From positions 45,363,192-45,427,191 of the forward strand of contig NC_068566.1 of assembly GCF_025698545.1 (NCBI RefSeq): DNA of 64,000 nucleotides, read 5' to 3'. Positions 12,269 to 23,538 of the stretch are shown piece by piece (position 1 is the stretch's first letter; each line of letters opens with the position of its first letter). This stretch comes from Gossypium raimondii (taxonomy: Eukaryota > Streptophyta > Magnoliopsida > Malvales > Malvaceae). The notes below the pieces were generated by a model, which was not told the DNA's origin, made no database searches, and saw nothing but the letters and a program-made list of their open reading frames with translations. The position numbers and the translations under genes are program-made.

Positions 12269-13618
12269 GGCTATTTTCCCTAAATAGTCTTAAAAATATT
12301 ATATTTATAAAATAATTCAAATTTAAAATAATCACAAAAATAAACAGTAAAATGAAATTATGGCCTGTCAATGTCAATAGCAGAAATTAACTTGTATTTT
12401 AGACCCATGATTGTTTGATAATTATGTTTGAGTTAAAAAAAATAATTTTTTTGATTCTGGCCTATCAATAATCGGAATCAGTATATTGTATAATACTGAT
12501 ATACAAAAAAGAAAAAAGAAAAAAGAAAAAAAATTTGGGTGTTAGCCTGTCAATGGTCAGCACCCCTGTACACGAATTTTTTTTTTTCGAGTTTTGATCT
12601 GCCAATAGCCGGCACTAGAACACGAAAAAAGTAAAAAAAAAATTGGTGGTGCCTGCCAATGGCCGGTACCACCTTTTTTGGGGGGAATTTTTTTTGTTTT
12701 TTTACTTTTTTTGTGTCAATAACTAGTATCAGTATAGGAAAAAAGTAAAAAAAATGATGATAGCCTACTAATGGCCGGCACCACCTTTTTTCGTGAATTT
12801 TTATTCACTTTTTTCGTGTCAATAGCAAGTATCAGTATACAAAAAAAGTAAAAAAAAAATTTCCCACAAAAAAGGTAGTGTCGGCCATTGGCAAACCAGC
12901 ACAAAAAAAAATTTCTCCTTTTTTGGTATACTGATACATGCTATTGACACGAAAAAAGTGAAAAAAAAATTTCCGAAAAAAGGTGGTGCCGGCCATTGGC
13001 AGGCCACCACCACAAATTTTGTTTTTTTTTTTTACTTTTTTAGTATACTGATACCAGGACACGAAAAAAGTAAAAAAAAAATTTCCCCCAAAAAAGGTGG
13101 TGCCGGCCATTGGCAAGTCACCACAAATTTTTTTTTTTACTTTTTTCGTATATTGATACTTGCAATTGACACGAAAAGAGTGTAAAAAAAAATTCTCAAA
13201 AAAGGTGGTGCCGGCCATTGGCAGGCCACCACAAAAAAAAACATTTTTTTTACTTTTTTCATGTCTTGGTGCCGGCCATTAACAGACCAAAACTCAAAAA
13301 AAAAATTCCGTGTACAGGGGTGCCGGCCATTGACAGGCCAGCACCCAAAATTTTTTTTATTTTTTTTGTATATCAGTATTATATAATTTAAAAAAATTAC
13401 ATTGGTTCCGGCCATTGACAAGCCATAACCAAAAAAATGATTTTTTTAAATAACACAATTATCAAGCAATCATGAGTCCAAAATACGAGTTGGTTTAGGC
13501 TATTGACATGCCACAACCCCATTTTACTGTTCATTTCAGGTTATTTTGGTGATTGTTTTTAAACTTAAGTTATTTTTATAAATATAATATTTTTTTGGAC
13601 TATTTAGGTAAAATTGCC
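12269..13618. repeat. Long compound palindrome (foldback element) of hairpin units
   Basis: The ends are inverted copies: GGCTATTTTCCCTAAATAGT on the left, and GACTATTTAGGTAAAATTGCC on the right shown in two overlapping parts (GACTATTTAGG, GGTAAAATTGCC). The arms keep pairing inward to a centre near 12940. Each arm is a series of units whose core reads GTGCCGGCCATTGGCAGGCC on the right and the reverse complement on the left. Cores are separated by A/T homopolymer runs and a GTGTCAATAGCAAGTATCAG spacer. Each core is itself a small inverted repeat, so there are hairpins inside a hairpin. Flanks ATACATCTA (12260-12268) and ATACATATG (13619-13627) share six of nine bases, a weak hint of a 9-bp target duplication. 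Open frames across it are low-complexity artefacts. Confidence 0.8.
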
Positions 13619-13683
13619 ATACATATGACAAGGAGATGCAAAAGACATGATAAAATTAGAAAATAGAATACTAAAAAGAAACC

Positions 13684-14141
13684 GGTAAAATACTTCTCTA
13701 GTCCTTCTCAAATTTGAAATTGAGCAAATTAATCCTCTAAAAATTAGACCAATTTAATCCCCATTAATTTCAAGAGTGAGCAACTAAGGACAAATAATCA
13801 TGACGTTAGTGTTTTCTATAAATTATATATAATTTTGGTTGGTATAATAACGTGTTTATATATTGTCATTTTGACCTTAATTCTAAAAACCAACAAATTC
13901 AACCTCAACATTTGAACAAATATTGCAGGATAAAATTGTTAAATTAAGACCAAATTGATAAATTTTGTAAAATTTGAGTGCTAAATTTATTATTATACCA
14001 ATTAAAATCATGTTAACTTGGTGATTAATTATCCTTAGTTGTTCATTTTAAGAATTGATAGGGATTAAATTACTCTGGTTTTTTAGAGGGGCTACTTTTC
14101 TAAATTTCAAAATTGAGAAGGACTGAAGAGACCTTTTTACC
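13684..14141. repeat. Foldback MITE
   Basis: The left arm begins GGTAAAATACTTCTCTAGTC and the right arm ends in its near inverse (GGACTGAAGAGACCTTTTTACC, read as GACTGAAGAGACC then TTTTTACC). Further inward, CTCTAAAAATTAGACCAATT pairs with GGTTTTTTAGAGG, and CAACTAAGGACAAATAATCA pairs with TGATTAATTATCCTTAGTTG. It is non-coding and lies just downstream of the compound palindrome. Confidence 0.65.
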
Positions 14142-14485
14142 AAAAGAATCTCTTCTATTCTCTTAATGCAACTCTTTTTTCTTTTATTCTTTTTGACATA
14201 TTCTTAACCTTTGTTTGGCTAGAAGGAAAAAAGACAGGATTTTAACAATACGGTGATGGTAAAAGTCACACTAACACTATCGTCTCTAGCCTTTAACAAA
14301 CCACACAGTTGAGACTAAGGACATTTAACTTTCAAAAGGTAGGAATATCTAAAAATCTGAAATGAGTTAATATAGAAATGATAACATTTGCGCTATAGAG
14401 CAAAAAAACCAGCATCTTAAGCATGTAGGCTACTTAGCTTATCTATTTTGCTTTCAACAATATAGAACCTTGAAAGCTCTGATAG

Positions 14486-16975
14486 TTACCGTATGCGTAC
14501 CTTCTTCTTTCTTCTCGTCTCCAAGACCTCTTCTAATGGTGGCCGGCCTGAAAAGAAGAACAGGATCTTTAAAACATGAGATCCCGATAAAACCTACAAG
14601 CTAGCATTTGAAACTTTCAAGTACAACATATGTTTTACCAGTTATTTGAAGACGATATTTCGCCCAAACACCATAGATGGAATCGGCAATTGCCGCAATC
14701 TACAGATCATAGCATGGATTAGAAAGGGCAGGGGCAGATCAATAGAACTAAATATAAGTCGTGTAAGGAAGCATATAAGCTTACTGGTTCATATTTGGTA
14801 ATGGCATAAACCCATCCAAGACCAACTTGCTCATACAATTTTCTAAATGCCTGCAAGATATCAATAATGTAAACAATGTTTTGAATTTATTCTTACAGTC
14901 CAGCATGCTTCTAAAGAGGAACAAAACAAAAATAAAGGAATAAGGGGGAAACTTAAAGGTCTCTTAGAACTAGACTTTTATTGGTTTGTGCTTCAATATA
15001 ATAACATTTTATAGCACTTCAATTAAAACCCTTTTGTACAAATAAGCACACTGTTTATGCCTATTGACTATATTGTGCTGGCCTTATTTTTCTAGTAAAA
15101 GTATCATGCAGGCCCCTGTACTAGGGGTCGGATTGCATTTTTCCCTCTCTACTCGAAAAATGGGCAAATTAGCCACTGTATGTTAGATTAAAATCTGTTA
15201 AATTTTCCATCAATTTCTACTGTTAAAAACTGGTCCATGTATGCCAGCATAAGGTACAAGTGACACTACATGTTATTGTCTAGTATTTTGTCATGCATGT
15301 CAGTTTTTAACCGTACAAATGGATGCAAATTTTAATAGAAAGGACTAAATTTGCCCATTTTTTGAGTAAAGGGAGCAAAATGCAATCTGACTTTTAGTAA
15401 AAGGGCCTTTATGGTACTTTTACCTTATTTTTCTTAAAGCACTGTAGACCTTGATGGATATGAGGATATGACCTTCCAAATACTGAATGCACCCATGTCA
15501 TACATATACACTTATCCAACACTTATATCTCAGTCCGAGCCTATAGAAACTTATACATGTACATATGATAACTTGTAGTGATTACATACTATAACATGTT
15601 CCGAAATCTAATAGCAAATTAGGCTAAGAATACTTCCAATCCAGGACAGCATTGTATAAATTAAGGAATTCATACCTCAACATCTGTGACAACAGTTCCA
15701 TCAGAGAGAATGGCATGAATTCTTCCCATAACCTATAAAAAGCAAACAGAACCAATTCAAATCCTACATTTGATTACTAATCATGTTCCTTGAAATTTAT
15801 CAAAAAGGGGTTCAATAACCTTGAAAAAAAATGAAAGATAGACCACACAAAATAGCTGACTTCTCTAAAAGATTAAAAAAATGCTGTAGATGATGAACAT
15901 ACAGTTTTGTAGTCCAATCCTTGATTTTCTTCAGGAGAATAATCATCAGAACTTATGTCAACAAACTTGATAGTGCCATATTGCTTATTTCTCTCCCTTA
16001 GCATATCAACCTAATGACAACATAAATAATTAAACAGAGCGATAATGATTATGATAATTGTTAAGGGGGAGGTTGGAGTCTCGGACCCTCAAACAGTGGA
16101 GGTATCATGCTCAGGGTGTCTATATTCGGTTTTATCCCCGGGTTTTGTCTCCCAACTCCGGGAAGAACCCAACCGAGTTTACAGAGTTTAGGGAGCGCCT
16201 CGCTACCAAGGAAATATTAAGCATTTGACCTTGGTGGGATTTGAGGTCTATCAAGTGGTAGTGTTCTTAGCCACTAATGCCATATAAGTGTATGGGTTCC
16301 AACCCCACTAGGCTCAATATTTCTTTGGTGGCGAGGCACTCCTAACCTCCGTGATTCCGGTTAAGCTCTCTTTGGAATCGGGAGACAAAACCTGGTAAAA
16401 CTGAGCATAGACACTTCACACACAATAACTCCGCTATTTGAGGGGTGAGACTCCGACCTCCCTTCAACAATAATGAACGCCAAATATTATCATAAGCCAT
16501 ATATATGAAAAATGGTGTACCTCACGCATGCAAAGCGGACAATCTCCATCATAAAGCATTTTAATCTTCCAATTTTGTGGGGAACTCTGTTCATCATCTT
16601 CTTTTCCTTTCTGGGATTTTACAGTATCTGCAGTTACCTCTTGTATTGCCCGAATCTGATACTTAAATCCTGGAAAAAAATGTACAACAGTTGGTAACAA
16701 ATCAAACTCCCTGAATGAAAATTAAAATGCATATGTAACCCAAAAACAAAAAGGAATGAAGGCATACCAGTTTTGGGGTTAGGAAAAGATGTGAATCTTA
16801 GGAGAGGATGTGAAGGGGAATGAAGGGATCGTACCCTGAAAAATAATGGAGAAGATGAAAGGACAAATGGGGTGGCTCTTTGTCTTCCAATGCAAGCACC
16901 ACCAGCCATGGCAGCACCTCTCAACGCCATGCTGCTCTTTGGTATTTGCATTTTTCCGTTGTAAATTCTAGCCAT
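14486..16975 (-). CDS. DCC-family (DUF393) thiol-disulfide oxidoreductase-like protein
   Basis: Seven exons: 16975-16768, 16669-16521, 16010-15903, 15732-15676, 14850-14785, 14699-14639, 14547-14486. They total 711 bases, 236 residues. A second in-frame ATG at 16930 would give 221 residues; both have a good context. Residues 1 to about 70 are rich in Arg, Ser and Pro with few acids, like an organelle transit peptide. The DCC domain then starts at MLYDGDCPLCMREV, with the two motif cysteines spaced CPLC. It continues through KFVDISSDDY, VMGRIHAILSDG and YAITKYEPIAAIADSIYGVWAKYRL, and ends in a basic KKKVRIR. The family is named for its DxxCxxC motif; its biochemical role in plants is unsettled. 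Two introns hold palindromic elements (15095-15423 and 16066-16470). All borders are GT-AG and there are no breaks. Confidence 0.92.
15095..15423. repeat. Palindromic MITE, family P, copy 3 (DCC gene intron 4)
   Basis: It starts GTAAAAGTATCATGCAGGCC and ends GGGCCTTTATGGTACTTTTAC (inverted, read GGGCCTTTATGG then TACTTTTAC). The inner arms GTCGGATTGCATTTTTCCC and GGGAGCAAAATGCAATCTGA pair. It belongs to the same family as the two copies in SDR1 introns. Confidence 0.78.
16066..16470. repeat. Long-arm foldback with a tRNA-like core (DCC gene intron 2)
   Basis: The left arm GGGAGGTTGGAGTCTCGGAC is mirrored by GTGAGACTCCGACCTCCCTT at the right end. The arms continue for about 150 bases (GTTTTGTCTCCCAACTCC against GGAATCGGGAGACAAAACCT, and GCGCCTCGCTACCAAGGAAA against TTTCTTTGGTGGCGAGGCAC). 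The loop at about 16250-16310 carries TCAAGTGGTAGTGTTC and GGGTTCCAACCCCAC, spaced like pol III A and B boxes. Confidence 0.7.
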
Positions 16976-18156
16976 CACTTCGTTAGGTCGTTTCTTCATC
17001 ATCAAACTTAAAAAGCAACCACCAGCTTTTATGTTGTAACGTGGCAATCGCATCAACCTTAAATGCGACCACCAGCTTATGTTGTAACGTGGCAATTGCA
17101 TCTTCTTTAGCGTTTGTCTAATCTTACATCCCTTTACATTCATCCTACATTTACTTGCGATTAATATAATGATAATAACTGTGACGATAAAAGAAAACTA
17201 AAAGCATCACATTAAAAAGTAAAAGGCTGATCCAAAAGTAAAAAAAATTATATAAAATTATGTTAAACTCGATTGGATTAAGAAAGATTAGAGTACTAAT
17301 CCGAGATTGGTATCAAATTGATTAATAATTGAATTAATAGTTGAATCAATTTTATTTATCTTCTTATAAATTTTAATTATTTATTTAATTGTATAGATAG
17401 AATTGATGAATTGATGATCTATAATTTTGACAACTTTATAAGTTAATATTGAGGAATGTTAAAAAAATCTTGACTGATTTGAACGATAACAAAGTTAAAA
17501 TATTTTAGAGAATAAAGATAAAATTATAAATTTTGAAAAAAACAAAATTAATAAGGATTAAATTGTGTTATTAAATTTTGGGAAGAACAAAATGAAATAT
17601 TTTCATTTGAATTAATAACTAAAAGCTTAAATAAAATTTAATGTTTGAGAGAGCTCATAAGAGATTTCCTCATTTGGGTTATATCAATCAATTATCAGAT
17701 ACTGAATTTCATAAATGAAAAATTGACTTATCTACTTAAGTCGATTACATATGTTTATATTTTTATTATTTAAAATATATATTATAATATATTTTAAATA
17801 AATATGTTAATCGACGGAACCGACTAATGTTAAGCTGGTTTATGTTATATAAGTCGATCGATTTGATTATTGTATATAATTGTTGGTTAAGTTAGTTTAA
17901 AAAAAAAAAAACCAACCGAATCAATTAAATAAGCAGTTTGCTCACCCCTAATCGTCACAATGAAAAATACCAACCAAGAATAGTAATGTTTGCTGTAAGA
18001 AATACCAAAGATAAATGTATTTCATTTTTTTAGGGATTAATATAATATTATTTTTGGTATAACATGGAACATATTCAAGCTTAGTCATAAAATTTTGATT
18101 TCATATATCAAAGTGACATAATGCAAATCCTGTCAGAAAAGGCCTTGTGAGCCAAC
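16976..18156. other. Intergenic stretch between SDR2 and the DCC gene
   Basis: The stretch just above 16976 is the DCC gene leader and holds a short direct duplication (CACCAGCTT..TATGTTGTAACGTGGCAAT twice, near 17018-17098). The rest is AT-rich with no recognisable gene. The last part, near 18130-18156, matches the SDR1 3' flank and is the SDR2 3' UTR. Confidence 0.5.
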
Positions 18157-19888
18157 CTACTTGGGATTGATCAAGGTGAAGCTAAAATCCCATAGTTTTT
18201 TAGCCAAATCTACATCGTTAGCCATAGAGCTTGGGTTACTTATGTTGCTGTCCATGAAAAATTCTCCACTAACACCTTTAACTTGTGGGTGTAATGCAAC
18301 ATAACATGTAGTAGCAGCTCCCTACAACCATACCAAAACAAAAACAATATATGGACTTGTGCTTGTATCTATCTTCTAATGAATCTCACAACAACTTGTA
18401 AAGAGTAATATACCTGTGGAATACTCTTGAGGAAATATTTCCCAATCAAATGGAGAAAGCCTGCTTTGAGGAAATGTACTGGATCAGTATTTTCAAGCAA
18501 TGTGTTTTTGGACTCGAGTGTAAGTGTTTGGATATAAGTGAATACACTCGAAGGGATTACCATTCATGAAACGATCATGGCGCACAATATTGGTCGGTAT
18601 TCCTCCGGGATGAAGTGAATTTGCTGTAATCTCCACCCCATCTTCCTGTTTATGTACAACAAAAAAGAAGATTTCTCAGATCTCTCACTTGGCATGTTAA
18701 TGGCGTCTTAACCGTATTCCGTACCTTTAGACGCCTAGAAAGCTCCTTGGCATGTAATATGGTAGCAAGCTTTGATTGTCCATAAGCATACCAAGAGGAG
18801 TATCTGTTAATTGGCAACAAATGATGAGAAAGAAATGGTTGAGCATTTTATAAAGATCTTGGACCAACAAAAACTGGTTCATTTACCCTGATTCGTCGTT
18901 GAATTTGTCGAAGCGGATTCCCTCACTATACGTAAACCGATGACCTATCGAAGATACATTGACAATCCTCCCTTCTATGTTGCTTTCGCGTGCTGTTTTT
19001 TTCATAGTCTCCAAAAGAAGATCGGTTAGAAGAAAAGGACCTGCAAAATATGTCAATGTTACTACATCTTATTAGATTTGAGATTCATGTAGACATAACG
19101 TTCTATGAAATATATGAACCTAAATAGTTGGTTGCAAATTGCAATTCGATGCCGTCGTGCGATAACATGAACGGTGTTACAACCCCGGCGTTGTTGCTTG
19201 CAAGCCAAGAAAGAAAATGTTAGTATAACAGCAACTTTAATCATTCAACTTTGCAAGAATATGAAGTTCTTACATTAGTAGATTCAAGGGAAGATTAGAG
19301 GATTGATATTGTGATGCAAATTTTCTTATTGATGCCATTGAGCTTAGATCTAATTCCATTACATCAATCTTAGCACCAGGTATTTCCTTTAATATTGCTT
19401 CTTTGACATTCCGACCCGCATCCACATTCCTTACGGCCATAACTACGAGGACACCGCGCAATGCAAGGACGCGGGTCGTCTCTACACCAATACCGCTTGA
19501 TGCTCCTGAAATGAACTGATATAAGTAATCGAAAGTGACAAGCGTGCGTATTTAATCCATCAAGTCAAGCTCTCTACAACACATTAATATTGACGTAACC
19601 CGAAAATCCTGTCATATTCGGGGTTATTTGATTGGCAAAGACCCACCAACTTGGTACTCTCTACGAAAAGAAAATTTTCCCAAAACTATCCGATCAACCA
19701 AACAAAAGTTTAGCTTAAGAAAATCACAACTACAAGGATTAATGAAAGACAAGACAAAAACCCAGAAAAGAAAAAACCGAACCTGTAACAATGGCAGTGA
19801 GGGCAGATCCATCAATTCCTTGAGTAACTTCCTCTGCTGTAGAAGAAGAAGAGAATCCTGATGGTCCTTTACTTCCAAAAAACCACAT
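18157..19888 (-). CDS. Short-chain dehydrogenase TIC32-like, copy 2 (SDR2)
   Basis: Eight exons: 19888-19783, 19505-19274, 19196-19120, 19040-18887, 18803-18725, 18645-18561, 18460-18414, 18321-18157. They total 945 bases, 314 residues. Exons 1, 2, 4, 5, 7 and 8 have the same lengths as in SDR1; exons 3 and 6 are each one codon shorter. Motifs: TGASSGIG, NNAG, IVNVSS, YGQSK. The acceptor of exon 7 is placed at CAG before 18460; an AG three bases earlier is also possible. The conserved NHLGHF segment reads NYLGPF here, while the Asn of the SDR tetrad is kept. The region upstream matches that of SDR1. The introns are shorter than in SDR1 and lack the palindromic MITEs. The substrate is unknown. 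Confidence 0.93.
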
Positions 19889-21583
19889 GTTTTCTTTTGC
19901 AGTTTAATCTAAAAAAGCTACACTCTGAATTCACTTAATATAAGAAACTTAGCAGGGTTTGTTTTGGGCAAAAGTCTTAAACTTTACCAAATCCTTGACA
20001 ATACAGTGGTTGACCTATGAATATGGTTCTTACAAAGCAACAATATCTTATGGGAAAAGAATGGAAGTGGAAATCATGACAAAACATTATTGACCAAAAA
20101 GAAGCATAAAAGAACAAACCATGAAATACATGTAGCTGTAGAGTTTTGACTTACAAAAATATAAAAACGTGTATTATAATTTATAATTATTAAATATTCT
20201 GCTTAGGGCTGAAGATTCATTCGAAATGTGAGAAGATTTAGAAAAAAAATATAAACTCGAAAAATAAGTATAAAAAATTAGATTCAATCTTTAAGCAAGA
20301 TTTTTTTGGCCCATATTCGGCCCAAATTTGACAAAAAAATTTTGTTGTTATTTGTTTTTGTTTACTGCTGCTATATTGTTATTGTTTGGATATTATATAA
20401 TTCTTGTTTTATTGTCAATTTTACTTGTTAAGTTGCATATTTAAGTATTTATATGAATTTTTAATTTGTTGAGAAATATTTATTTTAATATTTTTAGTCT
20501 ATTTGATATATTATATTTTTAAAATTCATTTTTATATAAAAAATAATCTAAAAAGAAATTAATGTGGGCGGCCTGAGCTTGAACAAAATTTTTGGTTCAT
20601 TTTTCGAGCCGAATTAGAAAACCAGCCTAATTTTTTGCATTAACCCAACCCATGATCATCTCTATTAAGAATTATGATTATACAAATATATATCTATTTG
20701 ACTATTTTTTCCCATCATTAATCGTTAAATTTGGACTAAAATGCCTAATAATCCTTTTGAATATATGGAAAAGTGCATCCACTGTGTACATAATTAAGTC
20801 TCTTAAATTCATTTTTTTCCGGTGAAGCGTTTAATGGGCCGTTAAGTGTTGATATAGCGATTGATTCAGAAAAATAATTATATGATAATTGATGTGAAAA
20901 ATGACAATGGGAAGGATTTAATTGATTTTTATTATTTTATAATATTTTAATTAATTTTTATTATTTTACGGAACTTAATTAGATATTTAAGTTAAAATTT
21001 ATTAAAATTTAGATTTTTTAAAAAGTATAAATTATTATAGAAAATTTTAAATGTTATAAATATATTTAATATTATACTGCAACTAGTAGCTAGATATATA
21101 TACAGAAACAAGAGAATAGCAGGTACTTTATACATATAATTTGGGTCTTATGGACCAAGGCAGAATAAAGATCAATAGGCAATTCCAGTTAGCTAGACCC
21201 ATCAATTTGTGATTTGATCAAAGCCCAACTTTATTGGCTGTAACCTGTTCGAATTTTAAAGATAAGATTGTAACATGAACTTAAAGAATACTAAAAAAAA
21301 AAGATAAATCAAAATCCGAGTCAAATCCATAATGAAAGCTTGCAACAATGGCAATAGAAGTAGTATAGAGGGGAACATATGCAGACAAAAAAGAATCCTT
21401 CATTGATAACTAAATACAAGCATATATCTCTAGGATAATTTACACACATTAATTAACACCATAAAACATAATCCAAATTAAGTGAAACAAAGAGTTGAGA
21501 GACACATCAGTTAAGTAGATCCACAAAAGGACAACATGTAGAAGGAAACTATGAAAAGATGCAAAATAATGATTAGATCATTT
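19889..21583. other. Intergenic stretch between PIP1 and SDR2
   Basis: The first 180 bases are the SDR2 leader and promoter, homologous to those of SDR1. An old hAT-type MITE copy ends near 20664. The last 250-300 bases before 21584 are the PIP1 3' UTR. Nothing else is recognisable. Confidence 0.5.
20204..20664. mobile_element. Old hAT-type MITE, family H, copy D
   Basis: The right end CCCAACCCATGATCATCTCTA is a diverged form of the family terminus CCCGGCCCATGAGCACCTCTA (both given here in the family orientation). The left end TAGGGCTGAAGATTCATTCG is weaker. The interior shares GGCCCATATTCGGCCC and an AT-rich core with the other copies. No target duplication is visible, in keeping with age. 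Confidence 0.45.
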
Positions 21584-23538
21584 TCAAGCTCTGGTCTTGA
21601 AAGGAATGGCCCTGATGATTATCTGGTGGTAAATTGCAGCAAGAGCAGCTCCAATGAAGGGTCCAACCCAGAAAATCCACTGCAAAAACAAAAATAAAAC
21701 TTCAAATCAATCTCTAAATGCCATCAACATGGAGAAAGAATGGCCGAATGCAGAAGGCTATATATGTACTTACATGATCATCCCATGCATGGTCTTTGTT
21801 ATATATAATGGCAGCTCCAAGACTCCTTGCTGGGTTAATACCAGTTCCAGTGATGGGAATGGTGGCCAAATGAACCAAGAACACTGCAAACCCTATAGGT
21901 AGGGGAGCCAAAATCTGCAATGTAATTGAAATAAAGTTCATTAAAAGAGTCTATAATTCAAGTACTTCAAAAGGTCAGACTACTATTTGATATTCCCCTA
22001 ATTGGAGTGGAATTTGCATGCTTGAAAAGAGAGGAATGGTTTAGACCAGTCTAATACTTTCAATTAATGAATCCTAGCCACCTTGTTGATACATGGACGA
22101 GTTGGCAGCAGAAATGGTCGGTTTGCCCTGTTTAGACAGGGAGGAGTGCCAATGAGAAGGATGGCTGTAGTTAAAGAAGATGGGAGTAGAGGTTTTGGCG
22201 AGATTGAAGGTATCCTTAGGCCTTTTATACATTGATTGTTCCCATCTCGAGGTGCCACATGATGACTTAGTATTAGCGGGTCATGGATAGGTTTAAGTAG
22301 AGTGGCATTATGATGTGTCACAGGTCATCTCGAATGGGACAAGATGGCTAGAAGCCAATATGACAGTTAATGAGTGGGCTCACCATTCAGGCAAGTTGCT
22401 AGACAAGGAGTCTCAAGTGAGGGTCATGCTGTGACACACCTAAACAACTAAGTAAAAATGACAAAAGGCCATTTATGCATCTAGCAAACCAGATTTTGGT
22501 GTATTAAAAGGTCACTTATGCATACTAGATATTGCATCTAGCAAACGTAAAACTAACATATATATAGGTCTCAATCCAAATTGAAAAGGAGCTAAGAGAG
22601 CTCATGCAGTGAGTGTATCATCTAGGGATCATACAATAGGACTTCAAACTCCTCAACAACTTCATTTGGAGCTAAACCAAGCTATAGACTTTGTGAACAT
22701 TAAAATCAAGCAGATAATTTATGTAATGACAGTTAAGAGGCAAGTAAGAATAAGGACAAGAACATAGTACATACAGGAACGTGAGAGTCTCTGGCATTTC
22801 TCTTGGCATCAGTAGCAGAGAAAACAGTGTAGACAAGAACAAAAGTGCCAATGATTTCAGCACCAAGACCATCACCTTTGGTGTAGCCATGGTTCACAAC
22901 ATTGGCTCCACCACCCAACATCTCATATCTACTGTCTCCTTCGAATCCTTTCACTACACCAGCTCCACAGATAGCACCAAGGCATTGCATGATCATGTAG
23001 AATACTGCCCTTGTAAGGGACAGCTTCCTTGCCAGTAACAACCCAAAGGTCACAGCTGGGTTAATATGGCCACCTGAAAGTTATCCCAAAAAATACACAG
23101 ATCTGGGTATTAAGCATCTTTCAAGAAAAAAGGTTCTATTAAGCATCTTTCAAGAAAAAAGGTTCTAACTTCGAAAACAACCCATCAAAAAGCTGAAGGA
23201 AGAAAGTGACCTGAAATGCCAGCAGTACAATAAACAAGAGCAAAGATCATGCCACCAAAGGCCCAAGCAATGCCTTGAATACCAACAGTAGTACATTTGG
23301 TCTTAGATTGAGACACACCCATGACAGTCAAGACAGTGATGTAAAGGAACAAGAAGGTAGCAACAAACTCAGCAATGCCGGCTCTGTAGAAAGACCATGA
23401 CTTGAGCTCACCAGGCTCAAACAATGGTGCTGGTGGTGGCTCCTTGTAGTCCTTGTCTGTTTGAGCTGATGTCCCAATAGGTTGTCTCTCAGAGAACTTG
23501 TTGGCTCCTAGCTTAACATCCTCCTCTTTGCCCTCCAT
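21584..23538 (-). CDS. PIP1: Plasma-membrane aquaporin PIP1
   Basis: Four exons: 23538-23211, 23073-22775, 21914-21774, 21679-21584. They total 864 bases, 287 residues, the usual PIP1 length. The ATG at 23538 is chosen over an upstream GTG. It shows the long acidic PIP1 N-terminus ([15 protein letters not shown]), six hydrophobic helices and two NPA boxes: [10 protein letters not shown] after the first intron, and GINPARSLG in exon 3. The conserved PIP blocks [24 protein letters not shown] and [16 protein letters not shown] are also present. The C-terminus ends [12 protein letters not shown]1 proteins pass water and small solutes and often need PIP2 partners to reach the membrane. The three-intron layout is the family norm. 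Intron 2 is enlarged by an unidentified insertion at about 22060-22450. A TATA box lies about 108 bases upstream of the ATG. Confidence 0.97.
22060..22450. repeat. Unidentified GC-richer insertion in PIP1 intron 2
   Basis: This part of the intron is less AT-rich than its surroundings and begins with TTGTTGATACATGGACGAG. That is similar to the terminus GTTGATACATGATCAAG of the foldback in the last GMP synthase intron. It also contains pieces such as CACATGATGACTTAGTATTA. An 85-codon open frame on the minus strand matches nothing I know. It probably derives from a non-autonomous transposon. Confidence 0.3.

Noticed and set aside
12716-13421. Several overlapping open frames of 62-128 codons rich in Phe, Lys, Trp and Pro on the minus strand
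   Set aside because: They are translations of the compound palindrome; the same short phrase recurs in different frames because of the repeated core and homopolymers, so they are not genes.
22064-22321. 85-codon minus-strand frame in PIP1 intron 2
   Set aside because: It lies wholly in an intron, has no recognisable domain, and probably belongs to a transposon-like insertion.
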